Positions 37,033 to 45,817 are shown, counted from the stretch's first letter. The stretch: DNA of 64,000 nucleotides from Bacillus fungorum (GCF_002746455.1 NZ_NWUW01000007.1:208018-272017); one strand, 5' to 3'. Notes: generated by a model not told the origin, from the sequence alone. Translations and numbers: made by a program.

Positions 37033-38715
37033 ATGAAATTTTCAAGTAAACAACGTAAAGACGTATTAAACGGAGTAAATAAACAAGAATTAGATGTGAT
37101 CGTAATTGGTGGAGGTATTACTGGTTCTGGTATTGCATTAGATGGAGCAACACGCGGGTTATCAACAATTGTGTTTGAAATGCAGGACTTTGCAGCAGGT
37201 ACATCAAGTCGTTCAACGAAGCTTGTACACGGTGGTCTACGTTATTTAAAACAACTTGAAGTGAAAATGGTAGCAGAGGTGGGGAAAGAGCGTGCGATCG
37301 TATATGAGAACGGTCCCCATGTAACAACACCAGAGTGGATGTTACTTCCGTTCCATACAGGCGGTACGTTCGGATCATTTAGTACATCAATTGGTCTTCG
37401 TGTGTACGACTTCTTAGCAGGTGTAAAACGAAGCGAGCGCAGAAAAATGTTTAACCGTGAAGAAACGCTGAAGAAAGAGCCTCTTGTAAAACAAGAAGGA
37501 TTAAAAGGCGGCGGTTACTACGTAGAATATCGTACAGACGATGCTCGTCTTACAATTGAAGTAATGAAAGAAGCAATTGAACACGGCGCAAAAGCTGTTA
37601 ACTACGCAAAAGTAGACAGTTTCTTATATAAAGATGGAAAAGTATGTGGTGTACGTGTAATCGATTTACTAGACGGAGAAGTATATGAAGTTTACGGTAA
37701 GAAAATTGTAAACGCAGCGGGTCCTTGGGTAGATACACTTCGTGAAAAAGATAACTCGAAAAAAGGAAAAGTACTTCAGTTATCAAAAGGTGTTCACTTA
37801 GTAATTGACCAAAAACGTTTCCCATTAGGGCAAGCGATTTACTTCGATACACCAGATAAACGTATGGTATTCGCGATTCCTCGCGGCGGAAAAACATACG
37901 TAGGTACAACAGATACGTTCTATGATAAAGACGCAGCTGTACCACAAATGACAACGGAAGATCGCACATATATCATTAATGCGATTAACTACATGTTCCC
38001 AAGCGTAAAAATTACGGAGAAAGACATCGAATCAAGCTGGGCTGGTGTACGTCCGTTAATTTACGAAGAAGGTAAGAGCGCATCTGAAATTTCTCGTAAA
38101 GATGAGATTTGGACTTCTGAATCTGGTTTAATTACAATCGCAGGTGGTAAATTAACAGGATACCGCAAAATGGCTGAAATGGTAGTAGACTATGTAACGA
38201 ACTTACTACAAAAAGAAGGTCATAGTGCATATCCGAAGAGCGATACGAAACATATGCCAATCTCTGGTGGACACGTAAGTGGTTCACACGGATTCCCAGC
38301 ATTCGTTGCGAAAAAAGCAGGCGAAGGTACGAAATACGGTTTAACGAAAGCGCAAGCAGAAGAATTCGCGAAATTCTACGGCTCTAACGTAGACGTACTG
38401 TTCGACTTAGCGAAAAAACATAAAGATGAAGCGAAAGAATACAACATGCCGCTTGACGTTCTAATCCCGCTTGTATACGCAATGGATTACGAAATGACAG
38501 CAAAGCCAGTTGACTTCTTCGTACGCCGCAGAGGCGCTGTATTCTTCAACATCCACTGGGTATACGAGTGGAAAGAAGCAGTAATCAACTACATGGCTGC
38601 GAAACTAGGCTGGAGCAAAGAAGAGCAAATGAAATACACAGCAGAACTAGAAAAAGCACTAAGGGACGCTGTCATTCCTGTAGATCAACAAGAGCAAGCA
38701 GCTGCGTTAGCATAA
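37033..38715 (+). CDS. glpD: Aerobic glycerol-3-phosphate dehydrogenase GlpD
   Basis: 560 residues. The FAD-binding motif VIVIGGGITGSGIALDGATRGL is near residue 22, followed by the family blocks TSSRSTKLVHGGLRYLKQ and IPRGGKTYVGTTDTFYDKD; the C-terminal domain ends with a Gln/Ala-rich tail. It oxidises glycerol-3-phosphate to dihydroxyacetone phosphate and passes electrons to menaquinone at the membrane. ATG 37033 follows AAAGGGAGG. It has its own promoter and antiterminated leader. Confidence 0.96.
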   Translation: MKFSSKQRKDVLNGVNKQELDVIVIGGGITGSGIALDGATRGLSTIVFEMQDFAAGTSSRSTKLVHGGLRYLKQLEVKMVAEVGKERAIVYENGPHVTTPEWMLLPFHTGGTFGSFSTSIGLRVYDFLAGVKRSERRKMFNREETLKKEPLVKQEGLKGGGYYVEYRTDDARLTIEVMKEAIEHGAKAVNYAKVDSFLYKDGKVCGVRVIDLLDGEVYEVYGKKIVNAAGPWVDTLREKDNSKKGKVLQLSKGVHLVIDQKRFPLGQAIYFDTPDKRMVFAIPRGGKTYVGTTDTFYDKDAAVPQMTTEDRTYIINAINYMFPSVKITEKDIESSWAGVRPLIYEEGKSASEISRKDEIWTSESGLITIAGGKLTGYRKMAEMVVDYVTNLLQKEGHSAYPKSDTKHMPISGGHVSGSHGFPAFVAKKAGEGTKYGLTKAQAEEFAKFYGSNVDVLFDLAKKHKDEAKEYNMPLDVLIPLVYAMDYEMTAKPVDFFVRRRGAVFFNIHWVYEWKEAVINYMAAKLGWSKEEQMKYTAELEKALRDAVIPVDQQEQAAALA

Positions 38716-38722
38716 AATAGAG

Positions 38723-38757
38723 AACCACCTGAAGGGGAGCCTTTCAGGTGGTTTTTA
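38723..38757 (+). terminator. Terminator after glpD
   Basis: AACCACCTGAAGG pairs with CCTTTCAGGTGGTT followed by Ts. Confidence 0.9.
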
Positions 38758-38781
38758 TCTTGACTAAAAATAAATAGAATG

Positions 38782-38977
38782 TGTTACAATGATGATAGAG
38801 TATATAGTATGAATTTTGCATAAAATAAAGAAGACAGAAGTCTGAGAAACTTCTGCCTTGTGTAACCTAACTTGCTATTGTGGTGGTAGTAGGTGCGGTT
38901 ATAAGACAATTACATTAACGTTTTAGCCGAGAACCGCCCTTACCTTTTCCACGAAGCAGGGTGGTTCTCGCTTTTTT
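38782..38977 (+). ncRNA. Candidate RNA antisense to the 54-residue gene
   Basis: An extended -10 TGTTACAAT (38782-38790) is followed by a hairpin (GACAGAAGT/ACTTCTGCC, about 38833-38857) and, at 38925-38977, a second hairpin (CGAGAACCGCCCT/AGGGTGGTTCTCG) with a long T tract. The terminator lies inside the 3' part of the minus-strand gene at 38915-39079, so a + strand transcript would be antisense to it. No RNA family recognised. Confidence 0.35.
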
Positions 38978-39079
38978 GTATACAGAAATTAGCCACGGAC
39001 CGACGTATCTTCTACCGATGACAACGCCAGCTCCGGTTAGGATACCGTACACTAATTTAGTTACAAACATCGCGATCAT
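38915..39079 (-). CDS. Small membrane protein with basic tail
   Basis: 54 residues: one hydrophobic segment (about 2-22, FVTKLVYGILTGAGVVIG) followed by a strongly basic tail (YKKARTTLLRGKGKGGSRLKR). RBS GGGGGAGGTGAT is very strong and decides the start at 39079; the longer frame to 39124 is discarded. Family not recognised. Its 3' end overlaps a terminator-like hairpin of the opposite strand. Confidence 0.65.
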   Translation of the reverse strand: MIAMFVTKLVYGILTGAGVVIGRRYVGPWLISVYKKARTTLLRGKGKGGSRLKR

Positions 39080-39263
39080 TTTATCACCTCCCCCTTTTTT
39101 CAAAATGGAAGAGATGATTACCACACCTACTAGTTATAGCGCTATTAAGTTACGTATTAATTGTATTATGTTTTAAAATAGGGAACAAGGCGTATGGATG
39201 AAAATTCCTGTCTTCAAGCAGAGCGTTAGTGCGTGGGGACAATAAGCAAATAAACATTCATAA

Positions 39264-39302
39264 AAAACGGTATGGGCATTGCCAGCCGTATTTTTTTTTA
39301 TG
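39264..39302 (+). terminator. Terminator-like hairpin
   Basis: ACGG-n3-GGGC pairs with GCC-n2-CCGT before nine Ts, upstream of the sigma factor promoter. Confidence 0.7.
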
Positions 39303-39311
39303 ATTTTATAA

Positions 39312-39335
39312 AACTTTTCCATACAGTGCGTCGTC
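39312..39335 (+). promoter_or_regulatory. Possible ECF sigma-type promoter
   Basis: AAC (39312-39314) and CGTC (39332-39335) separated by 17 bases, similar to ECF promoters of the AAC/CGT class. It lies just upstream of the ECF sigma gene, so autoregulation is possible. Confidence 0.4.
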
Positions 39336-39360
39336 TAATATATGGGAAGGAGGAAATGAT

Positions 39361-39894
39361 GTGGATGAATTAACGGTAGAAGCGTTTGAAATAGAAGATA
39401 AGGAACTCCTTATCGATGAAATAATGAACAAGTATGGACAAGAAGTCCTGCAGCTTGTGTATTCATATGTAAATAATAAAGAGGTTGCGGAAGATGTAAC
39501 GCAAGATATATTTGTGAAATGCTATAAATCTCTTCATACATACAAAGGGAAGTCGAATGTGAAAACGTGGTTATGGAGAATTGCGATTAATCAATGTAAG
39601 GACTATATAAAAAGTTGGTATAACAAAAAGGTGATTGTGACAGAGGATGAATTTGCTTATATGGGGGTTCAAAATAATAGTGTCGAACAAACTGTTATTC
39701 AAAATGCGGAGGACCGTGAGTTGGCTTCTGCGGTAATGAATTTACCGATAAAATATCGAGAAGTCATTTATCTATTTTATTATGAAGAGTTATCAATTAA
39801 AGAGATTGCTATGGTAATAGAAGTGAAGGAAAACACGATAAAAACAAGGCTGAAAAAAGCGAAGGAGCTTTTGAAGAAAGGATTGGAGGAATAA
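39361..39894 (+). CDS. ECF-type RNA polymerase sigma factor
   Basis: 177 residues with sigma region 2 (EVLQLVYSYVNNKEVAEDVTQDIFVKCYKSLHTYKGKSNVKTWLWRIAINQCKDYIK) and region 4 (NLPIKYREVIYLFYYEELSIKEIAMVIEVKENTIKTRLKKAKELLKK). GTG 39361 is the start, with AAGGAGG at 39347-39353. No classic anti-sigma factor with a membrane segment follows; instead a PadR-like protein starts four bases downstream, suggesting unusual control. Confidence 0.88.
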   Translation: MDELTVEAFEIEDKELLIDEIMNKYGQEVLQLVYSYVNNKEVAEDVTQDIFVKCYKSLHTYKGKSNVKTWLWRIAINQCKDYIKSWYNKKVIVTEDEFAYMGVQNNSVEQTVIQNAEDRELASAVMNLPIKYREVIYLFYYEELSIKEIAMVIEVKENTIKTRLKKAKELLKKGLEE

Positions 39895-39898
39895 TCAA

Positions 39899-40306
39899 AT
39901 GGAAGATCGATTAAAAGGCTTGCGAAAATCAATGGAGAATACAACGTTTAAACATTTGAGTTTTTCTGATCAACATCGAAAGCAGGTGCGCGAAAAAATC
40001 AAGCAATCGTCCGAAAGGGAAGAAGATATCCTTTTAGCAGTGTTACAACTTCTTATGAATGAAAAAACAGGTTATGAATTGATGCAGTTACTACGAGGAA
40101 GAGGGATTCAAAAATTCGAAGGTAATGAAGGGTCTCTATACACTTTATTACATCGTCTAGAACAGAATCGCTTTATCCAATCTAGCTGGGATCACGCGGG
40201 AGCTAAATATTATCAATTAAATGATAAAGGAAATAAGATGCTGCGAAAGGCAGAGAAGAATTCTACAAAGGCACGATTTATATTAAAAGGCTTAGTACAG
40301 GAGTGA
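39899..40306 (+). CDS. PadR-family regulator with N-terminal extension
   Basis: 135 residues. Residues about 45-120 are a PadR winged helix (ILLAVLQLLMNEKTGYELMQLLRGRGI, GNEGSLYTLLHRLEQNRFIQS, KYYQLNDKGNKML). Ahead of it lies a charged ~40-residue extension (MEDRLKGLRKSMENTTFKHLSFSDQHRKQVREKIKQ), not usual for small PadR proteins. It is co-translated with the sigma factor and the FtsW-like gene and could control the operon or bind the sigma factor; only the DNA-binding fold is supported by sequence. Confidence 0.8.
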   Translation: MEDRLKGLRKSMENTTFKHLSFSDQHRKQVREKIKQSSEREEDILLAVLQLLMNEKTGYELMQLLRGRGIQKFEGNEGSLYTLLHRLEQNRFIQSSWDHAGAKYYQLNDKGNKMLRKAEKNSTKARFILKGLVQE

Positions 40307-40313
40307 GAAAAAA

Positions 40314-41564
40314 TTGAACAAAAAAGGGGAGCGTTTTTTAAAAGAAGTTACGAACCATATTAAATCAAAAGAAGCGAAGGGCCTGGTAGCGGCGGAACTA
40401 GACTTTCACTTGAAACAGGCGAAGAATATGTGGATAGAGAAAGGCTTAAGCGAGGAAGTTGCTGAAGATAAGGCTGTTGAACAAATGGGAAGTCCGGTCA
40501 AACTTGGCCGGGAACTTAACAAACTACATAAGCCAAAGGTTGATTGGTTCTTAATTGGTTTATTAGTGGCTGCGATGGGGTTAGGGTTTTTGCCGGTTAT
40601 AGCCTTTGGATATATGAATGATTTACTACTAAATAAAGTGATTTTTGTAATTCTCGGCATTGCAACAGCTATTGGAATGATGCTGCTTGATTACCGGAAG
40701 CTAGAAAGAATCGGGTGGCTGTTTTATACAACCGGAGTACTTATCTTGTTAATGATAAAGTGTTTTCCTACTGCTTTTTTGACTGGAGAGCCATTAATAA
40801 AAATTGGTTCTATCACAATTGACTGTCTAATGACAATACCATTCTTCCTTCTAGCCTGGGCTTCTTTTTTCAATAACAGTAGATTAAAGTTTATACATCT
40901 TCTCATGTTGTATTTATTTTCTTTATATTTATTTCTAACTACATCAACTCTTTTACCGCTGTTCATCTATATCACGATGGTATTTGTTATGCTTTGGTGG
41001 AGTAAGTTAGGAAAGAAAACGGCATGGCTCATTACAATGTTACCAATTTGTTTCTTTATTATTAGGGATTTACTTTCCTGGTCTGCCGTAAAAGAATACC
41101 GGATAGCTAGAATTTTAGGGTTTTTAAACCCAGAGCATGATCAATGGTATTTACGTTTAAAAGAGGCAATGGCATCAGCAGGTTGGTTTGGTACATATGG
41201 AAATATAAAGTCTATCCCTGCTACTCATACTGATTTTGTATTTGCAAGTTTGACTTACTATTATGGATATGTGCTTGCGTTAGTTCTTGTCTTGATTCTT
41301 TCTCTTTTTGCAGTAAGAATAATGACCATATCTTATAAAATAGACGATCGATATGGTAAATTGCTGCTCGTTGGTGGAGTAACTCTTTTTGTATTCCATT
41401 TCATTTATAATGTGGGCATGATTTTAGGATTATTACCACGTGTTTCTATATCATTACCTTTTATTAGTTATGGATTAGTACCAACTCTGTTTCACGCATT
41501 TATAATGGGTATTGTGCTAAGTGTATATAGGCGTAAAGATATTCCAGCGAGAAAGTCAGCTTAA
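40314..41564 (+). CDS. FtsW/RodA/SpoVE family protein with permease-prefix domain
   Basis: 416 residues. The N-terminal ~70 residues form a soluble helical prefix (RFLKEVTNHIKSKEAKGLVAAELDFHLKQAK... MGSPVKLGRELNKLHKPK), typical of PadR-associated membrane proteins. About ten membrane helices follow, with the SEDS-like loop ILGFLNPEHDQWYLRLKEAMASAGWFGTYG and the ending LGLLPRVSISLPFISYGL. SEDS proteins polymerise peptidoglycan glycan strands. TTG 40314 is used, with AGGAGTG eight bases ahead. Likely a stress- or condition-specific SEDS paralogue controlled by the sigma factor in the same operon. Confidence 0.85.
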   Translation: MNKKGERFLKEVTNHIKSKEAKGLVAAELDFHLKQAKNMWIEKGLSEEVAEDKAVEQMGSPVKLGRELNKLHKPKVDWFLIGLLVAAMGLGFLPVIAFGYMNDLLLNKVIFVILGIATAIGMMLLDYRKLERIGWLFYTTGVLILLMIKCFPTAFLTGEPLIKIGSITIDCLMTIPFFLLAWASFFNNSRLKFIHLLMLYLFSLYLFLTTSTLLPLFIYITMVFVMLWWSKLGKKTAWLITMLPICFFIIRDLLSWSAVKEYRIARILGFLNPEHDQWYLRLKEAMASAGWFGTYGNIKSIPATHTDFVFASLTYYYGYVLALVLVLILSLFAVRIMTISYKIDDRYGKLLLVGGVTLFVFHFIYNVGMILGLLPRVSISLPFISYGLVPTLFHAFIMGIVLSVYRRKDIPARKSA

Positions 41565-41569
41565 AAAAT

Positions 41570-41615
41570 AAACCACCCGTTCCCTATATTCTTTAGGGGA
41601 TAGGTGGTTTTATTT
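41570..41615 (+). terminator. Rho-independent terminator
   Basis: AACCACC..TCCC pairs with GGGGA..GGTGGTT then T-rich sequence. Confidence 0.85.
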
Positions 41616-41621
41616 GCGAAC

Positions 41622-41945
41622 TTAACAATTTTTTTCATTTTCAACTTCTCCGCATGAATCTAGAATTTGCTTATCTTTTATTAATTGTAATAGAAGTTCC
41701 AAAAACTGTTCATGTTGCTCTAATGTGAGGTTCTTTAGAATATTGTCTGCGACCTTGTCCTAGAAAGTGAGTGCCGCATTCTTCATATTGGATTGCGCGC
41801 ATTCAGTAAGTTGAATTAATGTAGCTCGACGGTCGGTTGGATCTGGTATATGAATTAGAAGTTTCTCTTGTTCGAATGCATCAACAAAATCGGTAACTGT
41901 ACGCGCTTTGCCTCCTAATTTAGTGGTTAATGCATTAGGCTGTTT
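41622..41945 (-). pseudogene. MarR family regulator, 5' truncated and with an internal stop
   Basis: Read on the minus strand, the frame gives ALTTKLGGKARTVTDFVD, then IPDPTDRRATLIQLTE, then NMKNAALTF, a TAG stop (41760-41762), and DKVADNILKNLTLEQHEQFL to a TAA at 41622-41624. The D-R-R wing and the helices either side are those of MarR repressors, but the first half including most of the DNA-binding helix is missing upstream of about 41945. Next to it are remains of a DHA2 transporter in divergent orientation, the usual partner of such a regulator. Confidence 0.8.
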
Positions 41946-42010
41946 TCAGAAAAGGTGGATAGCACGCGTAGCCTAGGCCCCGTTGGACGATAAGGTGTGT
42001 TAAGGGATAA

Positions 42011-42151
42011 CAATTGAAATTGAAAGAGCTATTATTGGATCTTAGTGCATGCAAGTATCCAATGTTTACTCTAATAACAATTTTATTGACGATAATAATG
42101 ATGACGATGTTCTCCACAATGACGTTACTGCCATTTTTATTTCAAGTCTAG
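42011..42151 (+). pseudogene. Fragment of a DHA2 (EmrB/QacA-type) MFS transporter
   Basis: The frame QLKLKELLLDLSACKYPMF.. TLITILLTIIMMTMFSTMTLLPFLFQ then a stop corresponds to the loop and one transmembrane helix from the middle of 14-helix drug exporters. About 47 codons remain; both ends are lost. With the MarR fragment it marks a decayed efflux locus. Confidence 0.75.
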
Positions 42152-42296
42152 ATGATAAATAAATTTTGATATATAGTTATATAACTTATTTTGTATAAAT
42201 TATCATTAGAGATATGCATAATTGCATTATTTTTAGTGTTAAAATCAATATATTAAACTTATATAATATATAAAGTTACTAGTTAGGAGGGATTAT

Positions 42297-42491
42297 TTGA
42301 AACAGAATAGCAAGATTTTATATTGTTTTATCCTTATATTCATTATTCAAACATTGATAGTAGGGAATATGACTTTTTTTGAAGTTGAAAAATTATCTAT
42401 AAAAAAATTAATATTATTTACTTTTTGTGTATTAGGATTAGTGATTTCTATAATTATTCTTTTATATAGAAAATTTAAGAAGTGTAAATAA
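42297..42491 (+). CDS. Small two-helix membrane protein
   Basis: 64 residues, with hydrophobic segments near 7-24 and 37-57 and a basic C-terminus (YRKFKKCK). TTG 42297 has TTAGGAGG six bases upstream, a convincing RBS. No family recognised. The stop lies within a hairpin that may be its terminator (42479-42521). Confidence 0.55.
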   Translation: MKQNSKILYCFILIFIIQTLIVGNMTFFEVEKLSIKKLILFTFCVLGLVISIIILLYRKFKKCK

Positions 42492-42521
42492 TATAGAGCA
42501 AGTAATCTTATTTACACTTTA
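42479..42521 (+). terminator. Terminator-like hairpin
   Basis: AAGTGTAAATAA pairs with TTATTTACACTT; T tract is short. Confidence 0.6.
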
Positions 42522-42547
42522 ATACGATTTTAAATATATACGTTTAA

Positions 42548-42664
42548 TATTTATGGGGAGGTTCTTGGGCGAACGCATCTGTTGGTGCCGGCACAGGAGC
42601 ATCTGTTGCTGTAGCGGCAGTCGGTGGATGCCTTGGATATGATGGGGAATTTATGAGTTTATAG
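42548..42664 (+). pseudogene. Possible remnant of a Gly/Ala-rich bacteriocin-type peptide
   Basis: An open stretch without a start codon reads WGGSWANASVGAGTG, then ASVAVAAVGGCLGYDGEF and ends at TAG (42662-42664). A double glycine followed by a Gly/Ala-rich helix with GxxxG spacing is typical of class II bacteriocins, but the leader is not present because a stop lies at 42545-42547. The similarity is compositional only. Confidence 0.3.
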
Positions 42665-42756
42665 GAATTATAGTGACAATTATAAAAGTGTATCAGGATG
42701 GGAGGGGAGAGGTGATAGCAACTCTTCTTCTTTAATTTTAAAGGTGTAAATCCTGC

Positions 42757-42792
42757 ACAAAAAAGAAACACCTTGATTGTTATCAAGGTGTA
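42757..42792 (-). terminator. Terminator of helD
   Basis: On the minus strand ACACCTTGAT pairs with ATCAAGGTGT, then TTTCTTTTTT. It overlaps the helD stop codon. Confidence 0.85.
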
Positions 42793-45113
42793 ATAAGCTC
42801 AAAACTCTCCGAATCAGCCCCAAGTATAAAAGGACTAACTTCGCCAACGCTATAAAGTTGTAATTCATGCATCGCGCGTGTACAAGCAGTGTAGAATAAT
42901 CGACGAACGCTCTCATCACTGTACACATCTTTAGAAGCATCGTAAATAATAACAGCGTCAAATTCGATACCTTTCGCTAAGTAAGCAGGAATCACGACAA
43001 TGCCTTGCTCATACTCGGCAGAGTTACTCTTCACGAGTTTAATATTCTCGATAGGACTAATTGCTTCGTAAGCAGCGGCACTTTCAGCTGCAGATTTACA
43101 TATAATTGCGATCGTATTGTGCTGTTGTTTTTGTAGTTCAGCAATTTTGGCAGTAATATGTTCGTGTAGTTCGCTGTCATTTGATACTTTCGTGACTGTA
43201 GGTTTCTCGCCGTCACGTTCAAAGGCGTGAATGTTCTTTCCTTCCGGTACGAGAGCACGTGTAAATTCAATGATCGGTTTTGTTGAGCGATAGCTACGAG
43301 TTAAGTTAATGCCGTTCGTTTCATCTGGCCCGTATAAGCTAGTGAGCGTATTGAAATTCACTGTTTCACTCGCATGGGCAAATATCGCTTGGTTAAAGTC
43401 CCCGAGTACCGTCATTCTTGCAGCAGGGAAGAGGCGTTTTAAAAACTCGAATTGAAACGGCGAATAATCTTGCGCTTCATCTACGAGTACGTGTTTAATC
43501 GATCTGTTCGTTTGGAAGCCTTCAATTAATTCTTTTAAAAGTAAAAATGGAGTCGCATCCTCGTAATATAGCTTTCCTTCATCAAGCATGTTTACTGTTA
43601 ATGAGCAAATGTCATCCCACTCTTTCGGTTTTTCCCCAGGAACCCATGATGCATCTGTGAAGAGCTGTTTATATATGCCTGTGAAATTGATGAAACGCAA
43701 TGTTTGAACGCCTTTACGAAGTGGCTTCATTTTTTTACGGACAATCATACGCCCAAGTACTCTTGTTTCTTTCTCAAAGTCTTGAAAGGAGTTGTCGTCA
43801 AACTCGCCTTTTTTCTGTAAATATTTATAAGCCTTTTGGTATTCATCTTTACTAAGTAATTCAATTTCCTCTTCTACCCAAGGCTTTTTCAGTTCTGCTT
43901 TTTCAAGTGCATCTATTTGTTTATTTAGCCAATCCGTTAACTTTTCAATTCTATTATTGAAACGAAGGGAGGAGTCTGTATTGTAAAATTGCTCTGTAAT
44001 TTCTTTAGCTGAGGCGATTAGTTTCCCTCTAAATTTCATTCCTCTAAATAGCATACCTGAAGATTCAAGAGATTGTCTGTACGCTCTAATCATCTCGAAA
44101 AATTGAGTAGATGCTTTAAATCGGATGCTCGCATTTCTCGTTTTATAGGTAGGGCTATTCGTTTCAGTTAACATATATTCCAATTGCTCATAAGGGTCTT
44201 CAACATCAAATGACTTACTTAGTCTATGATTTAAATACTCTTGGAATGTAACTTGCTGCATATTTTCTTCACCAAGTTCAGGTAGTACGTTAGAAACGTA
44301 GCTATTGAACATAGAGTTAGGGGAGAAGAGAATAATTTGATCCGCTTTTAGCCATTCGCGATATTTATATAGTAAGTAGGCGATTCGCTGAAGGGCAGCA
44401 GATGTTTTACCACTACCAGCAGCTCCTTGAACGATAAGGAGGCGGCCTTCATCGTGACGGATAATTTCATTTTGCTCACGCTGAATCGTAGCGACGATAC
44501 TTTGCATATGTTTGTTCGTACCTTTTCCGAGTGCTTGTTGCAAGATTTCATCGCCAATTGTAAGGCTCGTATCGAACATAGAATCAATCTCGCCATTTTG
44601 AATAATGTATTGTAATTTTTTCTCCACATTACCGTGGATTACGCCTCCTGGTGTACTGTACTCAGCTGGTCCTGGTGGATAATCGTAGTATACACTCGAA
44701 ATAGGTGCGCGCCAGTCATATATAAGAAAGTTTTCTCCGCTAGCATCCGTAAGTGTAGCAACACCGATATAAATTTGATCCGCAGCAGATTCTCCTTCTT
44801 CTTTGAAATCAATTCGCCCAAAGTAAGGTGCTTTATGCATGCGTCTTAATGCGGCAAGTCGATTAAAGGTGTGCTTATGGGTAATTTGTGTGACAGCTAG
44901 TGACTGGGCTTGTTGTCTTAAGTTGATAACTGTTTCAAGATAATCATCAAAAGTATCAGTATTCACTTTCACGTCATCCCAAAAGTGTTTACGAATATTG
45001 ATTACTTCTGCCCGGCGTCTGCCAGTTTCGTTTTCCAGTTTATCAATTTGCTGCGTAATCGTTTCGATTACGGTATCCAATCGTTTTTGCTCTTGATCAA
45101 GTTTTTTGTTCAT
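42783..45113 (-). CDS. helD: RNA polymerase recycling motor HelD
   Basis: 776 residues, UvrD/Rep-like superfamily 1 ATPase. An N-terminal coiled coil (about 1-75, KKLDQEQKRLDTVIETITQQIDKLENE) precedes the ATPase: Walker A IVQGAAGSGKTSAALQR near 228, Walker B HVLVDEAQDYSPFQFE, motif IV-VI segments NLTRSYRSTKPI and RRLFYTACTRAMHEL. HelD binds stalled RNA polymerase and releases it from DNA. RBS AAAGGAGT precedes ATG. Single gene with its own terminator. Confidence 0.95.
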   Translation of the reverse strand: MNKKLDQEQKRLDTVIETITQQIDKLENETGRRRAEVINIRKHFWDDVKVNTDTFDDYLETVINLRQQAQSLAVTQITHKHTFNRLAALRRMHKAPYFGRIDFKEEGESAADQIYIGVATLTDASGENFLIYDWRAPISSVYYDYPPGPAEYSTPGGVIHGNVEKKLQYIIQNGEIDSMFDTSLTIGDEILQQALGKGTNKHMQSIVATIQREQNEIIRHDEGRLLIVQGAAGSGKTSAALQRIAYLLYKYREWLKADQIILFSPNSMFNSYVSNVLPELGEENMQQVTFQEYLNHRLSKSFDVEDPYEQLEYMLTETNSPTYKTRNASIRFKASTQFFEMIRAYRQSLESSGMLFRGMKFRGKLIASAKEITEQFYNTDSSLRFNNRIEKLTDWLNKQIDALEKAELKKPWVEEEIELLSKDEYQKAYKYLQKKGEFDDNSFQDFEKETRVLGRMIVRKKMKPLRKGVQTLRFINFTGIYKQLFTDASWVPGEKPKEWDDICSLTVNMLDEGKLYYEDATPFLLLKELIEGFQTNRSIKHVLVDEAQDYSPFQFEFLKRLFPAARMTVLGDFNQAIFAHASETVNFNTLTSLYGPDETNGINLTRSYRSTKPIIEFTRALVPEGKNIHAFERDGEKPTVTKVSNDSELHEHITAKIAELQKQQHNTIAIICKSAAESAAAYEAISPIENIKLVKSNSAEYEQGIVVIPAYLAKGIEFDAVIIYDASKDVYSDESVRRLFYTACTRAMHELQLYSVGEVSPFILGADSESFELITP

Positions 45114-45269
45114 ACGGTAGCACTCCTTTAAAAGTGAAAAATAGAGGTTGACTGAAGATGTTTTTTGGTGTAAAATTAAGATAAGGATAAATACGTTCTT
45201 TGTATTTTTATAAACGTGTTTCTGTACTAATTTAACATACTTTTTTCATTTAATCAATGATAATAAGAT

Positions 45270-45307
45270 AAACCTTGGTTCTGCGTGGCGTGGATCAAGG
45301 TTTTTTT
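45270..45307 (+). terminator. Standalone terminator hairpin upstream of 45393
   Basis: AAACCTTGG pairs with CAAGGTTT plus a T run; no gene lies before it on the + strand. It may be an attenuator for the zinc-ribbon gene or the end of a short RNA. Confidence 0.65.
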
Positions 45308-45392
45308 GTGTTTTTCTTTAAGGAAGAATTGCAATTTTATTGAGGAGAATGTAAGTAAAGCAAAGAAGAAAATCAGGAATAGGGGGATACTG

Positions 45393-45638
45393 ATGCGAAA
45401 ATATTTTGAGGAAGCGCATCGTTTTTGTTCTCGTAATAGAAAGCAATTAGAAAAGGATGTTATATGTGGTTGTTTCTATTGTTTAGAAATTTTTCATCCA
45501 GAAAAAATTACAGAGTGGTGGGATGATGATAACACAGCAGTTTGTCCGCATTGCGGGATTGACTCTATTATAGGAGAAAATTCTGGATTTAAAATTACAG
45601 AAATGTTTTTAAGTGAAATGCATAAAAGATGGTTTTAG
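45393..45638 (+). CDS. Small zinc-ribbon protein
   Basis: 81 residues with four Cys in two pairs, CGCFYC and CPHCG, spaced 29 residues apart with a WWDDDNTAVCP lead-in, a likely structural zinc site. The remainder is helical and charged. No function is known to me. ATG 45393 with GGGGG (45382-45386 region) is preferred; the longer frame from 45285 runs back through a terminator. Confidence 0.75.
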   Translation: MRKYFEEAHRFCSRNRKQLEKDVICGCFYCLEIFHPEKITEWWDDDNTAVCPHCGIDSIIGENSGFKITEMFLSEMHKRWF

Positions 45639-45817
45639 TTAAATGAATAACAAAATCAACTTTTGTTGACGAAGATTATGTAAATATATATAAGTAACTA
45701 AGATTTTACATTATCCATAAAACGAAAAAGACGTTATCTTTTCTGTAGAATCGGGAAGCAATTGTATAATTTCATTTACCGGGTCTGCACGTAATGTATC
45801 ATGAGAAGAGAGCATAC

